Assembly: GCA_963662175.1 (NCBI GenBank)
Contig: OY759225.1
Span: forward strand, 3,038,001-3,102,000
From: Aradus depressus
Lineage: Eukaryota; Arthropoda; Insecta; Hemiptera; Aradidae
DNA: 64,000 nt
Direction of reading: 5' to 3'
The position numbers were made by a program, and so were the translations under genes. Shown piece by piece: positions 51,098 through 56,180 of this stretch. The notes below the pieces were generated by a model that was not told the DNA's origin, searched no databases, and saw nothing but the letters and a program-made list of their open reading frames with translations. Numbering within the stretch: position 1 is the first letter of the stretch; each line of letters opens with the position of its first letter.

Positions 51098-53740
51098 CTG
51101 GACTATATATATATATTGAGACAGCTAATTATTCATTGAATTTATCAGTTTCCTTCTTTAATTTATAAATCTAAAAACAGGATGGCATCTTTTCTTATTT
51201 AGAGTGCTTTGGTGAAAATAAAGGAAAATGATAACTAAATTTTTAAATCACAATGTTTTATAAGTTATATATTTTTAATTTCTTTTTTTGTAAATGATTT
51301 AAAAAAAAAGGTTAATGGGTTAGTGAACTATTATAATTTTTTGACAATAGATTAAATAAACCTCTTATAAGTTAATTTAGACAAAAAAATGTACTCTCCT
51401 TTAAAAAAAAGTCGTTAAATGATTGTTTCCTTTACTCTGTAGACCATTGCATATGTTTCCTTCACTCTGTAGACCATTGCATATGTTTCCTTCACTCTGT
51501 AGACCATTGCATATGTTTCCTTCACTCTGTAGACCATTGCATATGTTTCCTTCACTCTGTAGACCATTGCATATGCTCTTCCTTGTACAGTTTCTTGGTG
51601 AGCTTCTTGGTGGACGCCCGTGGGGGTGCGATGCGGGGCTGCCGCCACTCCGGTGTGAGAGTCATCGTCCCACCACGTCGTGCTCCGATGCCGCTCCGGG
51701 TCACCTGTCGCTATCTGAAGAGAGACAAACTGCCGCATCCACCGCCTCTCATGGAGGGAGAGGCACTGGCCAGCCGGATCCTCGAGCTGGGACCTGTTGG
51801 TGCTAAATTTTTGGGGTATGTATCAGATTTTTTTCATTTTTAAAATTAAGAAAAGTATTTATTTGTGTAATAAATCGAATATCATGCTGATATTGTGAGG
51901 TCAGAAGAGTTCGATGATTTACTCGTAATCAACTCGTGTATTCTAAATTTAGTATTTCATGTCTAAATCTATTCTGGTTACCATTACCGACCTTCTGATA
52001 ATATAATAATGTATGTAGCAGCTATACCTTTATATATATATATATAATTTCGAATATTTAAATATCAAATTATTACATTTTAAGCAGACAAAGGAGTCAG
52101 CAGAAATTTTAGCCTATAGAAATGATTTTATATTTTAAAAAATCTGTACAAATGTGTAGTAGTTAGTTATTGAGACTCATGCCCGGGCTTTAACCAAAGC
52201 ATTTTTTCGTGCTCTTGTGGGCATGTACTCGATTCTACTATGGAAGACCTAAATTTGGTTTTGCACCTCAATTATTAGTGTTTTTTTTTAAACCCGTGCT
52301 TGCCTATTGTGCTCAAGTTCGAAGGTTCAAACCCGGCCGAAACCTTCAGGTTTTTTTTGTTATCGGAGAAGTAGAAAAACCTTGAGCAAACCGTCCTTCT
52401 GAGGGGAATTGAAATTGTTGTCCCGAGCCTGTATGATGTCTGGTACTAGAGATCCTCCCCTACTCCAATTAAATCTATAGATAGAGTCGGGCTCATGTTT
52501 ATCAGAGCGACAATAGAGTGCTCTTGTTATTGGCGATAGTTAAAGCTGAAGCATGAGTAACGAACGAAAAACAAGAATTAAGGTATCGACAAGATGGTTC
52601 AGATCCGCCTCTGGGTACTAACCATAATTGTGTCTTGTTACCAGGCCGGTGATGATCGAGGTGCCTCACTTCGCCTCTCTGCGGGGCAAAGAACGTGAAA
52701 TGGTGGTTCTGAGAAGTGACAACGGGGAGACCTGGAGAGAACACACCTTCGAAGCTACCGAGGAGGCTGTTCAAGAGGTCATCAACCATTCCTTCGACAA
52801 CGAAGGTAAAATAAAAACATGATTCTTTCGTAGCTAGATCAGTTGTATTGTATAAAACTGTTCATAAAGTTCGGATATTTCGAATTCTGCTAATGGTAGG
52901 AATTTGAAAGAGGGCTCATTTGAAAGCTATAATCTCCAGCAGGGGCGCTCTAAGCTCACATCAAAACCTCAAAAAGCAACCGGGATCAGTTGACCTTGAA
53001 TTTTTAAGGTCATTCAAAAAGAAACAAATTTGGTATCTCGTTTAAATGGAATATTGCTCTTTTAAAAATCTTATTTCACACTCACCCAGATCAATAAATA
53101 AGATAAATTCATCCTGTGCTAAATTATTTAGAATTAAAAGGCTTCCCTCTTGAAAATTGTTCCAAAAATACTACGAAGCGTTACCAAGTTTTACGAAAGT
53201 GGTCATGTATCACATCGAGAATCTTATTTCAAGGCTTCATTTCTCAGTTTGGGTGAGAACGAATAACAAGTTTAAAAGAACGATATTCCATTTCAATGGG
53301 CTGCAATTTCGAAGTAATCTGGTGAAGAACTGAGTCAATATTATGTTATTCAACATTAAATTTCAAAATGGGGCACCCTTTATACACACGTAGATTACGC
53401 AAATACAACCACTATTCTACTGTTTCCACCACAACCACTATTCTACTGTTTCCACCACAACCACTATTCTACTGATTCCACCCTGGGTCAATGCTCCAAA
53501 TAAATCTTAATATCCCTCTGACGTGTGTCAACAGATATGGCTGGTCTGGAAGAAGGGGCCAGAACAAGCAAGATCCTGACCACGGAGTTTCCCCACTACA
53601 TCGCCGTCGTCTCCCGGATCCGTCAAGAGGTGCACGCCATCGGCCCTGAGGGTGGTATGGTCTCTTCCACTGTAGTACCTCAGGTTCAGGCGGTCTTCCC
53701 CCAGGGCGCTCTCACCAAGAAGATCAAAGTGGGACTTCAG
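20999..53740 (+). CDS. Ank2: Ankyrin gene (Ank2-like), 21 coding exons, partial at both ends; span includes introns
   Basis: Ankyrins are cytoplasmic adaptors that link membrane proteins to the spectrin cytoskeleton. Joining the 21 exons listed separately gives 1117 codons with no stop and matching phase at every junction; all introns are GT-AG. Residues 1-790 or so form 24 ANK repeats of about 33 residues (TPLHxAA...VxxLLxxGA pattern), the full number known for ankyrins. Residues about 815-919 are a linker with an acidic, tyrosine-rich stretch ([13 protein letters not shown]). Residues 920-1117 are the first part of the ZU5 domain ([28 protein letters not shown]). The first exon opens at a splice acceptor, so the start codon lies upstream and unrecognised. 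After exon 21 no further ZU5, UPA or death-domain exon is seen up to 64000. Family assignment is very safe; Ank2 rather than the second insect ankyrin (Ank) is an inference. Confidence 0.93.
22859..22991 (+). CDS. Ank2: Ankyrin exon 2: ANK repeat 2 and start of 3
   Basis: Acceptor TTTTTTTTGTAG, donor GGTAAG; 133 nt, enters in phase 0 and leaves one base (G) that pairs with CT of exon 3 to give Ala. It encodes residues 35-78 ([14 protein letters not shown] ... [12 protein letters not shown]), which is ANK repeat 2 and the first helix of repeat 3. Confidence 0.93.
23011..23747 (+). mobile_element. mariner element, degenerate, with terminal repeats
   Basis: Inverted ends of about 30 bp (CATTCCATAAGTAATGTCGG at the left; its near reverse complement at 23720-23742) are flanked by TA on both sides (23009-23010 and 23748-23749), the mariner target duplication. 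The interior carries decayed transposase (VYCQQLDSL around 23300, a PGQWQTSH version of the HHDNARPH motif around 23380, then an LFRNLRDYL block near 23500). The middle is shortened and full of stops. It sits in the intron between ankyrin exons 2 and 3. Confidence 0.83.
23790..24485. mobile_element. Cluster of broken tRNA-SINE A fragments
   Basis: + fragments at about 23795-23990 and 24126-24262 (GAGGCCTTTGAGTG, AAAAACCTTGAGCACGTCGT) and an antisense fragment at 24297-24450 (TTTATTCACCTAAGTTAGGGGTCTTTAAA). Directly follows the mariner relic and ends 45 bp before ankyrin exon 3. Confidence 0.7.
24530..24693 (+). CDS. Ank2: Ankyrin exon 3: ANK repeats 3-4
   Basis: Acceptor GAATTTCAG, donor GTAAAT; 164 nt. 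Together with exon 2 it makes 99 codons. Residues 79-133 ([15 protein letters not shown] ... [14 protein letters not shown]) finish repeat 3 and make repeat 4. GC-rich against a strongly AT-rich intron. Confidence 0.93.
25148..25695 (+). repeat. Dispersed repeat D, copy 2
   Basis: Second copy of the element at 10834-11410, here in the intron between ankyrin exons 3 and 4. A short frame starting at 25525 ([17 protein letters not shown]...) runs off the end of the repeat. Basic composition suggests a fragment of a mobile-element protein, not a host gene. Confidence 0.75.
26128..26283 (+). CDS. Ank2: Ankyrin exon 4: ANK repeat 5 and start of 6
   Basis: Acceptor TGTTTTAG, donor GTATGT, 52 codons, phase 0/0 (residues 134-185). 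It contains [14 protein letters not shown] and the family-typical repeat 6 start [13 protein letters not shown]. The following intron is only 79 bp. Confidence 0.92.
26363..26491 (+). CDS. Ank2: Ankyrin exon 5: ANK repeats 6-7
   Basis: Acceptor TTTTCCAG, donor GTGAGT, 43 codons, phase 0/0 (residues 186-228): [10 protein letters not shown] then [16 protein letters not shown], i.e. the end of repeat 6 and all of repeat 7. It lacks the extra residues that vertebrate ANK2 has between these two repeats. Confidence 0.92.
26788..26956 (+). repeat. Two tandem copies of an 85-bp unit
   Basis: Copies at 26788-26873 and 26874-26956 share ACTCAACATCGGGACA, a T run, CCGAATCTAGACCCTTCATAG and ATCTACAGxTATATTTTTCAT. 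They are part of the GTTGAGTTCGCCCTT-rich element described under findings. Confidence 0.8.
27004..27225 (+). CDS. Small open frame, 73 codons, unknown
   Basis: The frame encodes a polar peptide ([20 protein letters not shown] ... [18 protein letters not shown]), ends in Asp residues, and is richer in GC than the surrounding intron. It lies inside a unit bounded by inverted GGATACGAARGGCSAACTCAAC boxes (27030 and 27532), so a fragment of a transposon protein is more likely than a host exon. I do not recognise it. It is on the same strand as the ankyrin gene, between exons 5 and 6. Confidence 0.3.
   Translation: MLPRYCDRRRIRKANSTPHSSTEKPPAKLKYIRDLLPYVPLPWSTYFTDIENYQSATRTPNEETEDDQLDYDD
28098..28726. 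mobile_element. Non-autonomous hAT-type element
   Basis: Starts CAGGGGCTTAGCCAG and ends CTGGCTACGCCCCTG, the hAT-style terminal inverted repeat. It is flanked by a perfect 8-bp duplication TGGAGAAG (28090-28097 and 28727-28734). 629 bp with no transposase frame. A separate inverted-repeat element lies inside it. Located in the intron between ankyrin exons 5 and 6. Confidence 0.9.
28273..28428. mobile_element. Short foldback/MITE nested in the hAT element
   Basis: Two arms of about 48 bp, 28276-28324 and 28379-28427, are inverted copies (core GCAAAGCGCAGCAGCAGCAA and its complement) around a 50-bp loop. The arms would form a stable hairpin. Family unknown; it may instead be the internal part of the hAT element. 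Confidence 0.6.
29180..29303 (-). mobile_element. tRNA-SINE family B, second copy, no poly(A)
   Basis: Matches the copy at 10238: CATCCATGGCCCC, GGATTCGAACTCGCAA (B box in complement) and AAAGCCCTACGCTCTAGTCC. More diverged. Confidence 0.72.
29565..29762 (+). CDS. Ank2: Ankyrin exon 6: ANK repeats 8-9
   Basis: Acceptor TCATTACAG, donor GTGAGG, 66 codons = exactly two 33-residue repeats, phase 0/0 (residues 229-294). Peptide [14 protein letters not shown] ... [16 protein letters not shown]. Confidence 0.93.
29812..29972 (-). mobile_element. tRNA-SINE family A, antisense 3' half
   Basis: TATAACTCTTGCCCGGGCTTC through TTTATTCACCTAGGATAGGGG. Pairs in opposite orientation with the copy at 30066. 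Confidence 0.83.
30066..30276 (+). mobile_element. tRNA-SINE family A, shortened
   Basis: AGGGCCGCCGGTAGCTCAATAG head, no B box, AAAAAACCTTGAG subfamily box, ends at CTGGTAGTAGGCGATATGAC. Confidence 0.82.
30573..30869 (+). CDS. Ank2: Ankyrin exon 7: ANK repeats 10-12
   Basis: Acceptor CCATTTCAG, donor GTAAGC, 99 codons = exactly three repeats, phase 0/0 (residues 295-393). It contains [27 protein letters not shown] and [14 protein letters not shown], a stretch nearly invariant across animal ankyrins. It is the longest exon in the window. Confidence 0.94.
31470..31830. repeat. Possible LINE 3' end fragment
   Basis: Contains GGGGGCCGTTCATAAATTAC (31482) and a GTGTGTGTGTATCTGTCTGTGACATCAGAGCTCC stretch (31639) of the sort seen at the ends of old insect LINEs. 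No frame kept. It fills the middle of the intron between exons 7 and 8; the rest of that intron is AT-rich with a C run at 31879-31901. Confidence 0.4.
32250..32447 (+). CDS. Ank2: Ankyrin exon 8: ANK repeats 13-14
   Basis: Acceptor GTGTTGCAG, donor GTCAGT, 66 codons, phase 0/0 (residues 394-459): [15 protein letters not shown] ... [14 protein letters not shown], ending VDARAR as in other ankyrins. Confidence 0.93.
32846..33197 (-). mobile_element. tRNA-SINE family A, full length, best-preserved antisense copy
   Basis: Tail TAGGTTAGGTTAGGTTAGG (three telomere-like units), complete body, head with B box and ACTGAGCTACCGGCGCCC. Close to the consensus, hence probably recent. Confidence 0.95.
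33978..34421. mobile_element. Possible MITE with short terminal repeats
   Basis: ATTGAGCGGAGC at 33979 and GCTCCGCTCAAT at 34409-34420 are exact inverted ends 430 bp apart. The interior holds two similar blocks (about 34155 and 34260: CGAAxTACCAyxGAGGAATAATCACxGAAA). No transposase; family unknown. In the intron between exons 8 and 9. Confidence 0.55.
34646..34792 (+). CDS. Ank2: Ankyrin exon 9: ANK repeat 15 and start of 16
   Basis: Acceptor CTGTTTGCAG, donor GTAATA (a weaker site than its neighbours), 49 codons, phase 0/0 (residues 460-508). Peptide [16 protein letters not shown] ... [14 protein letters not shown]; repeat 16 is interrupted and resumes in exon 10. Confidence 0.92.
34793..36080 (+). 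other. First half of the intron between exons 9 and 10, no gene
   Basis: AT-rich. One decayed ACGTTTC...motif near 35375 is all that stands out. The other half after the SINE at 36081-36408 is likewise featureless up to exon 10. Confidence 0.55.
36081..36408 (-). mobile_element. tRNA-SINE family A, antisense, diverged
   Basis: AGTTAGTTATTGTGACTCATG tail to CTTGAGTTCAGTAGGCAAGCACG; the last part of the head is lost. Confidence 0.85.
37405..37554 (+). CDS. Ank2: Ankyrin exon 10: ANK repeats 16-17
   Basis: Acceptor CTTGTTGTACAG, donor GTAACG, 50 codons, phase 0/0 (residues 509-558). Begins [17 protein letters not shown], completing repeat 16, then [16 protein letters not shown] for repeat 17. 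Confidence 0.92.
38575..38715 (+). CDS. Ank2: Ankyrin exon 11: ANK repeat 18 and start of 19
   Basis: Acceptor GTTCCTTAG, donor GTATTT, 47 codons, phase 0/0 (residues 559-605): [16 protein letters not shown] ... [14 protein letters not shown]. The long T tract before the acceptor is a normal polypyrimidine tract. Confidence 0.92.
38900..39122. mobile_element. Near-perfect palindrome, foldback family P
   Basis: Arms 38900-39005 and 39014-39122 are inverted copies with about 8 unpaired bases at the centre (GTTATGAACAGATTCTAGTTCATAAC). Each arm contains AAACCGGTAGTT and CTGACGATGG. Ends read into AATAAATAAA...AAACTTAT. The same family is at 43995 and, as a fragment, near 3030. In the intron between ankyrin exons 11 and 12. 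Confidence 0.85.
39127..39303. mobile_element. Second foldback next to family P
   Basis: TATATTTCACAAAATATATA at 39132 and the inverted TATGTGAAATTGACAATATT at 39267 bound a partly palindromic unit. Inner parts 39161-39191 and 39219-39248 are inverted copies of a motif with CTGAAGATGG and GAAAGTACT. It lies back to back with the family P palindrome, so the two may be one composite insertion. Confidence 0.6.
39388..39638 (-). mobile_element. tRNA-SINE family A, antisense with internal deletion
   Basis: GACTCATGTCCGGG to GGTTTCGAACCCGCGATCTTG; about 70 bp of the 3' body missing. Confidence 0.85.
39671..40190. mobile_element. Non-autonomous hAT-like element
   Basis: Left end TATGGGCAACCTTTG and right end GGTTGTTGCCCACA are inverted, with GCGGGCC-rich subterminal blocks on both sides (39698, 39733, 40148, 40171). 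TATGATAT occurs on both flanks (39663-39670 and 40191-40198), a plausible 8-bp target duplication, though the AT-rich context weakens this. About 520 bp, no transposase. Located just before ankyrin exon 12. Confidence 0.68.
40249..40404 (+). CDS. Ank2: Ankyrin exon 12: ANK repeats 19-20
   Basis: Acceptor TTTCTCTACAG, donor GTAATT, 52 codons, phase 0/0 (residues 606-657). [16 protein letters not shown] completes repeat 19; [16 protein letters not shown] is repeat 20. The first codon is ATG by chance and is not a start. The next intron is only 84 bp. Confidence 0.93.
40489..40587 (+). CDS. Ank2: Ankyrin exon 13: ANK repeat 21
   Basis: Acceptor ATATTACAG, donor GTACGT, 33 codons = exactly one repeat, phase 0/0 (residues 658-690): [16 protein letters not shown] ... 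VDTTTK. Confidence 0.92.
41406..41603 (+). CDS. Ank2: Ankyrin exon 14: ANK repeats 22-23
   Basis: Acceptor TTATTTCAG, donor GTGAGC, 66 codons, phase 0/0 (residues 691-756): [14 protein letters not shown] ... [14 protein letters not shown], a motif conserved in all ankyrins. Confidence 0.93.
41715..42110. other. GC-rich block, probable transposon fragment
   Basis: Clear rise in GC within the intron between exons 14 and 15 and no open frame of note. Character resembles the untranslated ends of R1-type LINEs, but I cannot match it to the element at 60895. Confidence 0.35.
42175..42680 (-). mobile_element. tRNA-SINE family A split by a MITE
   Basis: SINE parts 42175-42234 (AGTTAGTTATTGTGACTCATG ... 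CTACTACCAGA) and 42468-42680 (TCTGGTGGATATGAGCC ... GGTTTCGAACCCACGATCC) belong to one copy; the MITE at 42235-42467 interrupts it. Confidence 0.85.
42235..42467. mobile_element. MITE family A, second copy, inserted into a SINE
   Basis: Shares the family-A ends (TTTTTTCCAGAGGTGTCTTC and its complement near 42427-42447) and the interior GGACCCTCCTTTTTATAGCC seen at 12939. It splits an antisense SINE between ACCAGA and TCTGGTGG, so it arrived after the SINE. Located in the intron between ankyrin exons 14 and 15. Confidence 0.8.
42740..42914 (+). CDS. Ank2: Ankyrin exon 15: ANK repeat 24 and start of linker
   Basis: Acceptor ATTTTACAG, donor GTAGAC; 175 nt, enters phase 0 and leaves one base (G). 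Residues 757-814: [20 protein letters not shown] is the capping repeat 24, followed by the linker start ([12 protein letters not shown]). Confidence 0.92.
43995..44222. mobile_element. Near-perfect 228-bp palindrome, foldback family P
   Basis: Centre at 44108-44109 (GAACAGTTC); arms 43995-44108 and 44109-44222 match with few mismatches from AATAAATAAAACAAACTTAT inward to CTAGTTATGAAC. Same sequence type as 38900-39122, with TATA in place of AAAA in the arms. In the intron between exons 15 and 16. Confidence 0.87.
44565..45275 (+). repeat. Minisatellite, 33-38-bp units, about 18 copies
   Basis: Units of the form TTCTTCTCTACTGTGGACTG + TCAACTAACCTAAGA(AG) alternate with variants TTTCTTCATTACCGTGGACT, giving a higher-order pair of about 72 bp. 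Ends about 70 bp before ankyrin exon 16. Confidence 0.92.
45348..45434 (+). CDS. Ank2: Ankyrin exon 16: linker between ANK array and ZU5
   Basis: Acceptor GTTGACAG, donor AGTAAGT; 87 nt, enters after one base (G+GT = Gly) and leaves one base (A). Peptide about residues 815-843: [15 protein letters not shown] ... KGDSIFT. Phase fits both neighbours, but the peptide is less conserved in the family, so this exon could be alternatively used. A 0.7-kb minisatellite ends about 70 bp before it. Confidence 0.75.
46115..46494. mobile_element. Possible MITE, family unknown
   Basis: ATGGACGGTGTTCTGC at 46115-46130 is exactly inverted at 46479-46494, and the next 40 bases on each side remain partly complementary. 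About 380 bp, AT-rich, non-coding. Target duplication unclear. In the intron between exons 16 and 17. Confidence 0.6.
47369..47485 (+). CDS. Ank2: Ankyrin exon 17: acidic YHYLTVDEM linker
   Basis: Acceptor TATGTCTAG, donor GGTAAAG; 117 nt. A+GA restores Arg, one base (G) passes on. Residues about 844-882 include [20 protein letters not shown] and [12 protein letters not shown], which I recognise as typical of insect ankyrins just before ZU5. Confidence 0.9.
47515..47578 (+). repeat. 20-bp tandem repeat, 3 copies
   Basis: TATCGCCACTTGGTATCAGG three times with small changes, beginning 30 bp after the donor site of ankyrin exon 17. Confidence 0.9.
47665..47815 (+). repeat. Dispersed repeat R fragment
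   Basis: ACGAAGTATAGGGGAAGTTA, TAATCGGTCAG, CTTCATGTTTTCCAC and GTGAACACAATAACACCCAATAG. A SINE adjoins its right end. Confidence 0.7.
47815..48106 (+). mobile_element. tRNA-SINE family A, head truncated
   Basis: Begins at the B box (GCTCGAAACCTGG), then the usual body, ending GGGCATAAGTCACAATAACTAACTA. Confidence 0.87.
48402..48513 (+). CDS. Ank2: Ankyrin exon 18: linker before ZU5
   Basis: Acceptor TTTCTCCTAG, donor GGTAAAT; 112 nt. G+GT restores Gly; two bases (GG) pass on. Residues about 883-919: [18 protein letters not shown] ... NKHPLHV, leading directly into the ZU5 opening. Confidence 0.87.
48632..48722. repeat. TA-rich microsatellite
   Basis: Long TATATA tract interrupted by a short T/A-rich block, in the intron between exons 18 and 19. 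Confidence 0.85.
48928..49100 (+). mobile_element. tRNA-SINE family A, internally deleted, telomere-like tail
   Basis: GAGGGCGTCGGTAGCTCAGTGG head; the body jumps from GTGAATAAAA straight to ACCTAACCTAAA. Confidence 0.87.
49183..49320 (+). mobile_element. tRNA-SINE family A, 5' half only
   Basis: GAGGCCGCCGGTAGCTCATTGG head with B box GTTCGAAACCCGG, stops after CACACCATCCTGCG. Confidence 0.82.
50140..50580 (-). repeat. Dispersed repeat R, longest antisense copy
   Basis: Shows the modules in order in complement: GAAGTTATGTAATCTGGCAG, TCTATGTGTCTGTGAACTCG, AATGAATATATCGAGAATTT, ATGTAATGAATGTATCGATAC, GGAGGGAGAGCGAAAACGTA and TTCACCGACAATTG (50148). It is about 440 bp and the best guide to the family's structure. 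Confidence 0.72.
51014..51113. repeat. TA microsatellite with GGxCTGGACTA interruptions
   Basis: Three TATATA blocks separated by GGGCTGGACTA / GGCCTGGACTA. Confidence 0.88.
51424..51575 (+). repeat. 30-bp tandem repeat, 5 copies, acceptor-like
   Basis: Unit ATATGTTTCCTTCACTCTGTAG + ACCATTGC, nearly identical five times, ending 15 bp before the acceptor of ankyrin exon 19. Each unit has a pyrimidine tract followed by TAG. Confidence 0.95.
51591..51815 (+). CDS. Ank2: Ankyrin exon 19: ZU5 domain, first part
   Basis: Acceptor CCTTGTACAG, donor GGTATGT; 225 nt. GG+T restores Gly and GG passes on. Residues 920-994 start [21 protein letters not shown] and end GPVGAKFLG, the diagnostic opening of the ankyrin ZU5 module that contacts beta-spectrin. 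Five tandem 30-bp copies of an acceptor-like sequence sit immediately upstream. Confidence 0.94.
52158..52256 (-). mobile_element. tRNA-SINE family A, antisense 3' fragment
   Basis: AGTTAGTTATTGAGACTCATG through CTACTATGGAAGACCTAAATT. Faces the + copy that follows. Confidence 0.8.
52288..52566 (+). mobile_element. tRNA-SINE family A, + copy before ankyrin exon 20
   Basis: CGTGCTTGCCTATTGTGCTC, B box GGTTCAAACCCGG, AAAAACCTTGAGCA box, ends GAAGCATGAGTAACGA. Confidence 0.82.
52645..52805 (+). CDS. Ank2: Ankyrin exon 20: ZU5 domain, continued
   Basis: Acceptor TGTTACCAG, donor GGTAAAA; 161 nt. GG+G restores Gly, one base (G) passes on. Residues 995-1048: [18 protein letters not shown] ... [21 protein letters not shown] pair in opposite orientations occupies the preceding intron up to about 80 bp from this exon. 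Confidence 0.94.
53402..53482 (+). repeat. 27-bp tandem repeat, 3 copies
   Basis: AACCACTATTCTACTGTTTC + CACCACA three times, ending about 50 bp before ankyrin exon 21. Confidence 0.92.
53535..53740 (+). CDS. Ank2: Ankyrin exon 21: end of first ZU5 part; last exon in window
   Basis: Acceptor GTCAACAG, donor GTAAAC; 206 nt. G+AT gives Asp and the exon ends in phase 0. Residues 1049-1117 include [20 protein letters not shown] and [19 protein letters not shown]. In relatives the next residues continue the ZU5 fold, but no such exon is found in the remaining 10.2 kb. Confidence 0.94.
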
Positions 53741-55844
53741 GTAAACTTGTTCAAACCCAGGAAAGGGGCAAATCCGTCGACACTCAAAAAGATCACCGTC
53801 AATCATTTGCCAAAAAAGAAAAGATTTTCACTCATTTGGTAACCTTTATCAAAAAAAGAGTTAGTTACCTCCTACCATAATATCTCTAGTCAGTGTTTTG
53901 TATTTATTTATATTTAATCAAAAGAGTCCAGGGGAAAAAATAAATGAATTAATTAAAAATTAAGCAAAAAACAAGTTTTTCAATAGTATATACACTTTTC
54001 TTTCATATTCAAAAGTAGAAAATCAATCTCTGGTTTTGCGAAATATTCATCGAATTTCTCTTTTTAACAATTTCGTCCGAAAAATAATCGTTGGCTACGA
54101 CGAATGTTGGCCAACCAATTTTTTGAGTATTTTAGCCATTTTTATTCTTGAAAGTAAACAAGCTTAGGGATTTGGGGCGCTGTAACTCCGACTATCTCCG
54201 TCTCATCTCAAACTAATTAAAAATGTTTGCCAACAATGTTATAAGGAACATTTTTTGTTGTAAGTAGTTTTTCGCTAAATTTGCCCATTTTCGTAGAAAT
54301 TTAGCAAAAGTCGAAAAAAAATGAGCTGTTTTATAATATATTTCGTGTTCTTTATATATACACTATAGTTTCCTTCGTATTGGTCCAATCGCAAAATGGA
54401 AAAAGATTCCGTTCAAGAATTTCACGAGTATTTTGGAAATAGTTATCTTTTTGATATAAACTTATTATAATAAATTTTTATTATTCGGAGGTTTCTTGTC
54501 CGTTCCTCAAGTCGCAGTGAAACTTTCCATTGCTTAAATAAGTCTTCGAATTTAAAACATCTATTTTCTCTCTCTCTCTCTCAAAAAAATAAAAATAAAG
54601 GAAAAATAAAAAATTCCCTGGACTCTGTATAGTCTGTAAGGTGAATGTACATTCTTGAGGTAAGTTGACTCTCGAGGAGTACAGAAATTGGCATTTTACA
54701 GACTGCTCCAAAAACAACAACATCTTCATGATCAGTTGTTTTAATGTCTGACAGAAATTAATTTTTCAAATTGGTTAGTACACTCTTCGTTGACTTACCC
54801 TCACGGATGACTTTTCACCTTACGGACTGTAATTATTTAACCATAGTTTAATGATTGTGTTATTATTCAGATCTTATCCTAAAGATCCTTTAGTTTTAAT
54901 TCAAAACGTCTAGTCAAAAAACATTGCCCGAAAAAGGAGCGTACTTTGGCTGTTCTGAAAAAGGAATCTAAACTCCAAATTATTCCATTGTGTTCGCATA
55001 TTGAAGTTATCGAAAATTGATCTATTTTCGCTTGCAACGCATTTTCGGGTGATGGGAAAAATATCTTTAGGATAATGCTTCTTATTTTAGTTTTATTATT
55101 TTGAAATGTAGGTAAACTTCGTAGCTAACCTATCAGGACTTTATATCCAATAAACTGCCATAAAATTTCTTACGATTAAATTTACATGAAGCAGAAAAAT
55201 TGTATTCATGAAAACGTTAAATTTATTTCTTTATTTCCCCCGATATTATTGTTAGATCTCATCTATATTGTATAGTAGTTGTAAACATTTCTATATAAAT
55301 AATGCCCACAAAAACATCAAATAAATTACATATCTTGAAGAGTTTCGAAGATTTCAGCGAAATATTTTACACAAAATGGACTAATTTTAGATTATACTGA
55401 ATCAAAAAATAAACAAAGTTGCAGTTATGCATTTTTGGGTATGGAATATACTATAAATAAGTACATCTGCATATCCGTAGACAATTTGTTCAATTTCATT
55501 AAAATGTTACATTTATCATTAATATACAGTAATAAACGATAGAAGAAAGAATGAGCTTATTTTCATACTTTTATGGTCTCTGGAACGGCTCAATTTGTTT
55601 GAAATTTCATTTTTTAGGGAAAAATTCTCCAAACGGATTGAAATTTGATATCATGGAGTTACTAGGCAACGCACTTCCATATCGTCACTGTTAGTACAGA
55701 ATGTTGTATGTCAAAAACCTAACAAGGGAAAAAATTGTATTTCATTTAGGTTAGCTCTGTTGATTAAACATTTTGACTGGTTATGAAGTATATTTGAGAT
55801 GGCAGGATATATCAACCAAAGGAGTTATCATGACAGACAACAGA
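53741..55844 (+). other. Intron after ankyrin exon 21, no feature seen
   Basis: AT-rich, non-repetitive by eye, no exon-like segment. The ankyrin reading frame must continue beyond 64000, or into an exon I failed to recognise between here and 60894. Confidence 0.6.
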
Positions 55845-56180
55845 TTTATTACTCATGCCCGGGCTTTAACTCCAAGGGCATATCGCCTACTACCAGTGCG
55901 CTCACTCTGGTGGACATGAGTCCGACTCAACTATGGGAGTCCTAAATTCGATCAAACCGAAATTTTTATTCACCTTGGGTTAGGGGTGTTTAAAGAGTAC
56001 CTGACATCGTACAGGCTCGGGTCTATCGCTTAACGTCCCGTCCGAAGGACGGCATGCTTATGGTTTCTTTTCTATTTTACTTCTCAGATAAAATAAACTA
56101 AGAGCCTGGGCCGAGTCTTGAATCCGCGATCTTGAGCTCAGTAAGCAAGCACGCATAACACTAAGCTACCGGCGCCCTCA
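55845..56180 (-). mobile_element. tRNA-SINE family A, full length antisense
   Basis: TTACTCATGCCCGGGCTTTAAC to AAGCTACCGGCGCCCTC; some differences in the head. Confidence 0.9.

Noticed and set aside
51423..51806. Repetitive protein made of [10 protein letters not shown] units
   Set aside because: It is the 30-bp intronic repeat read in a frame different from the ankyrin exon that follows.
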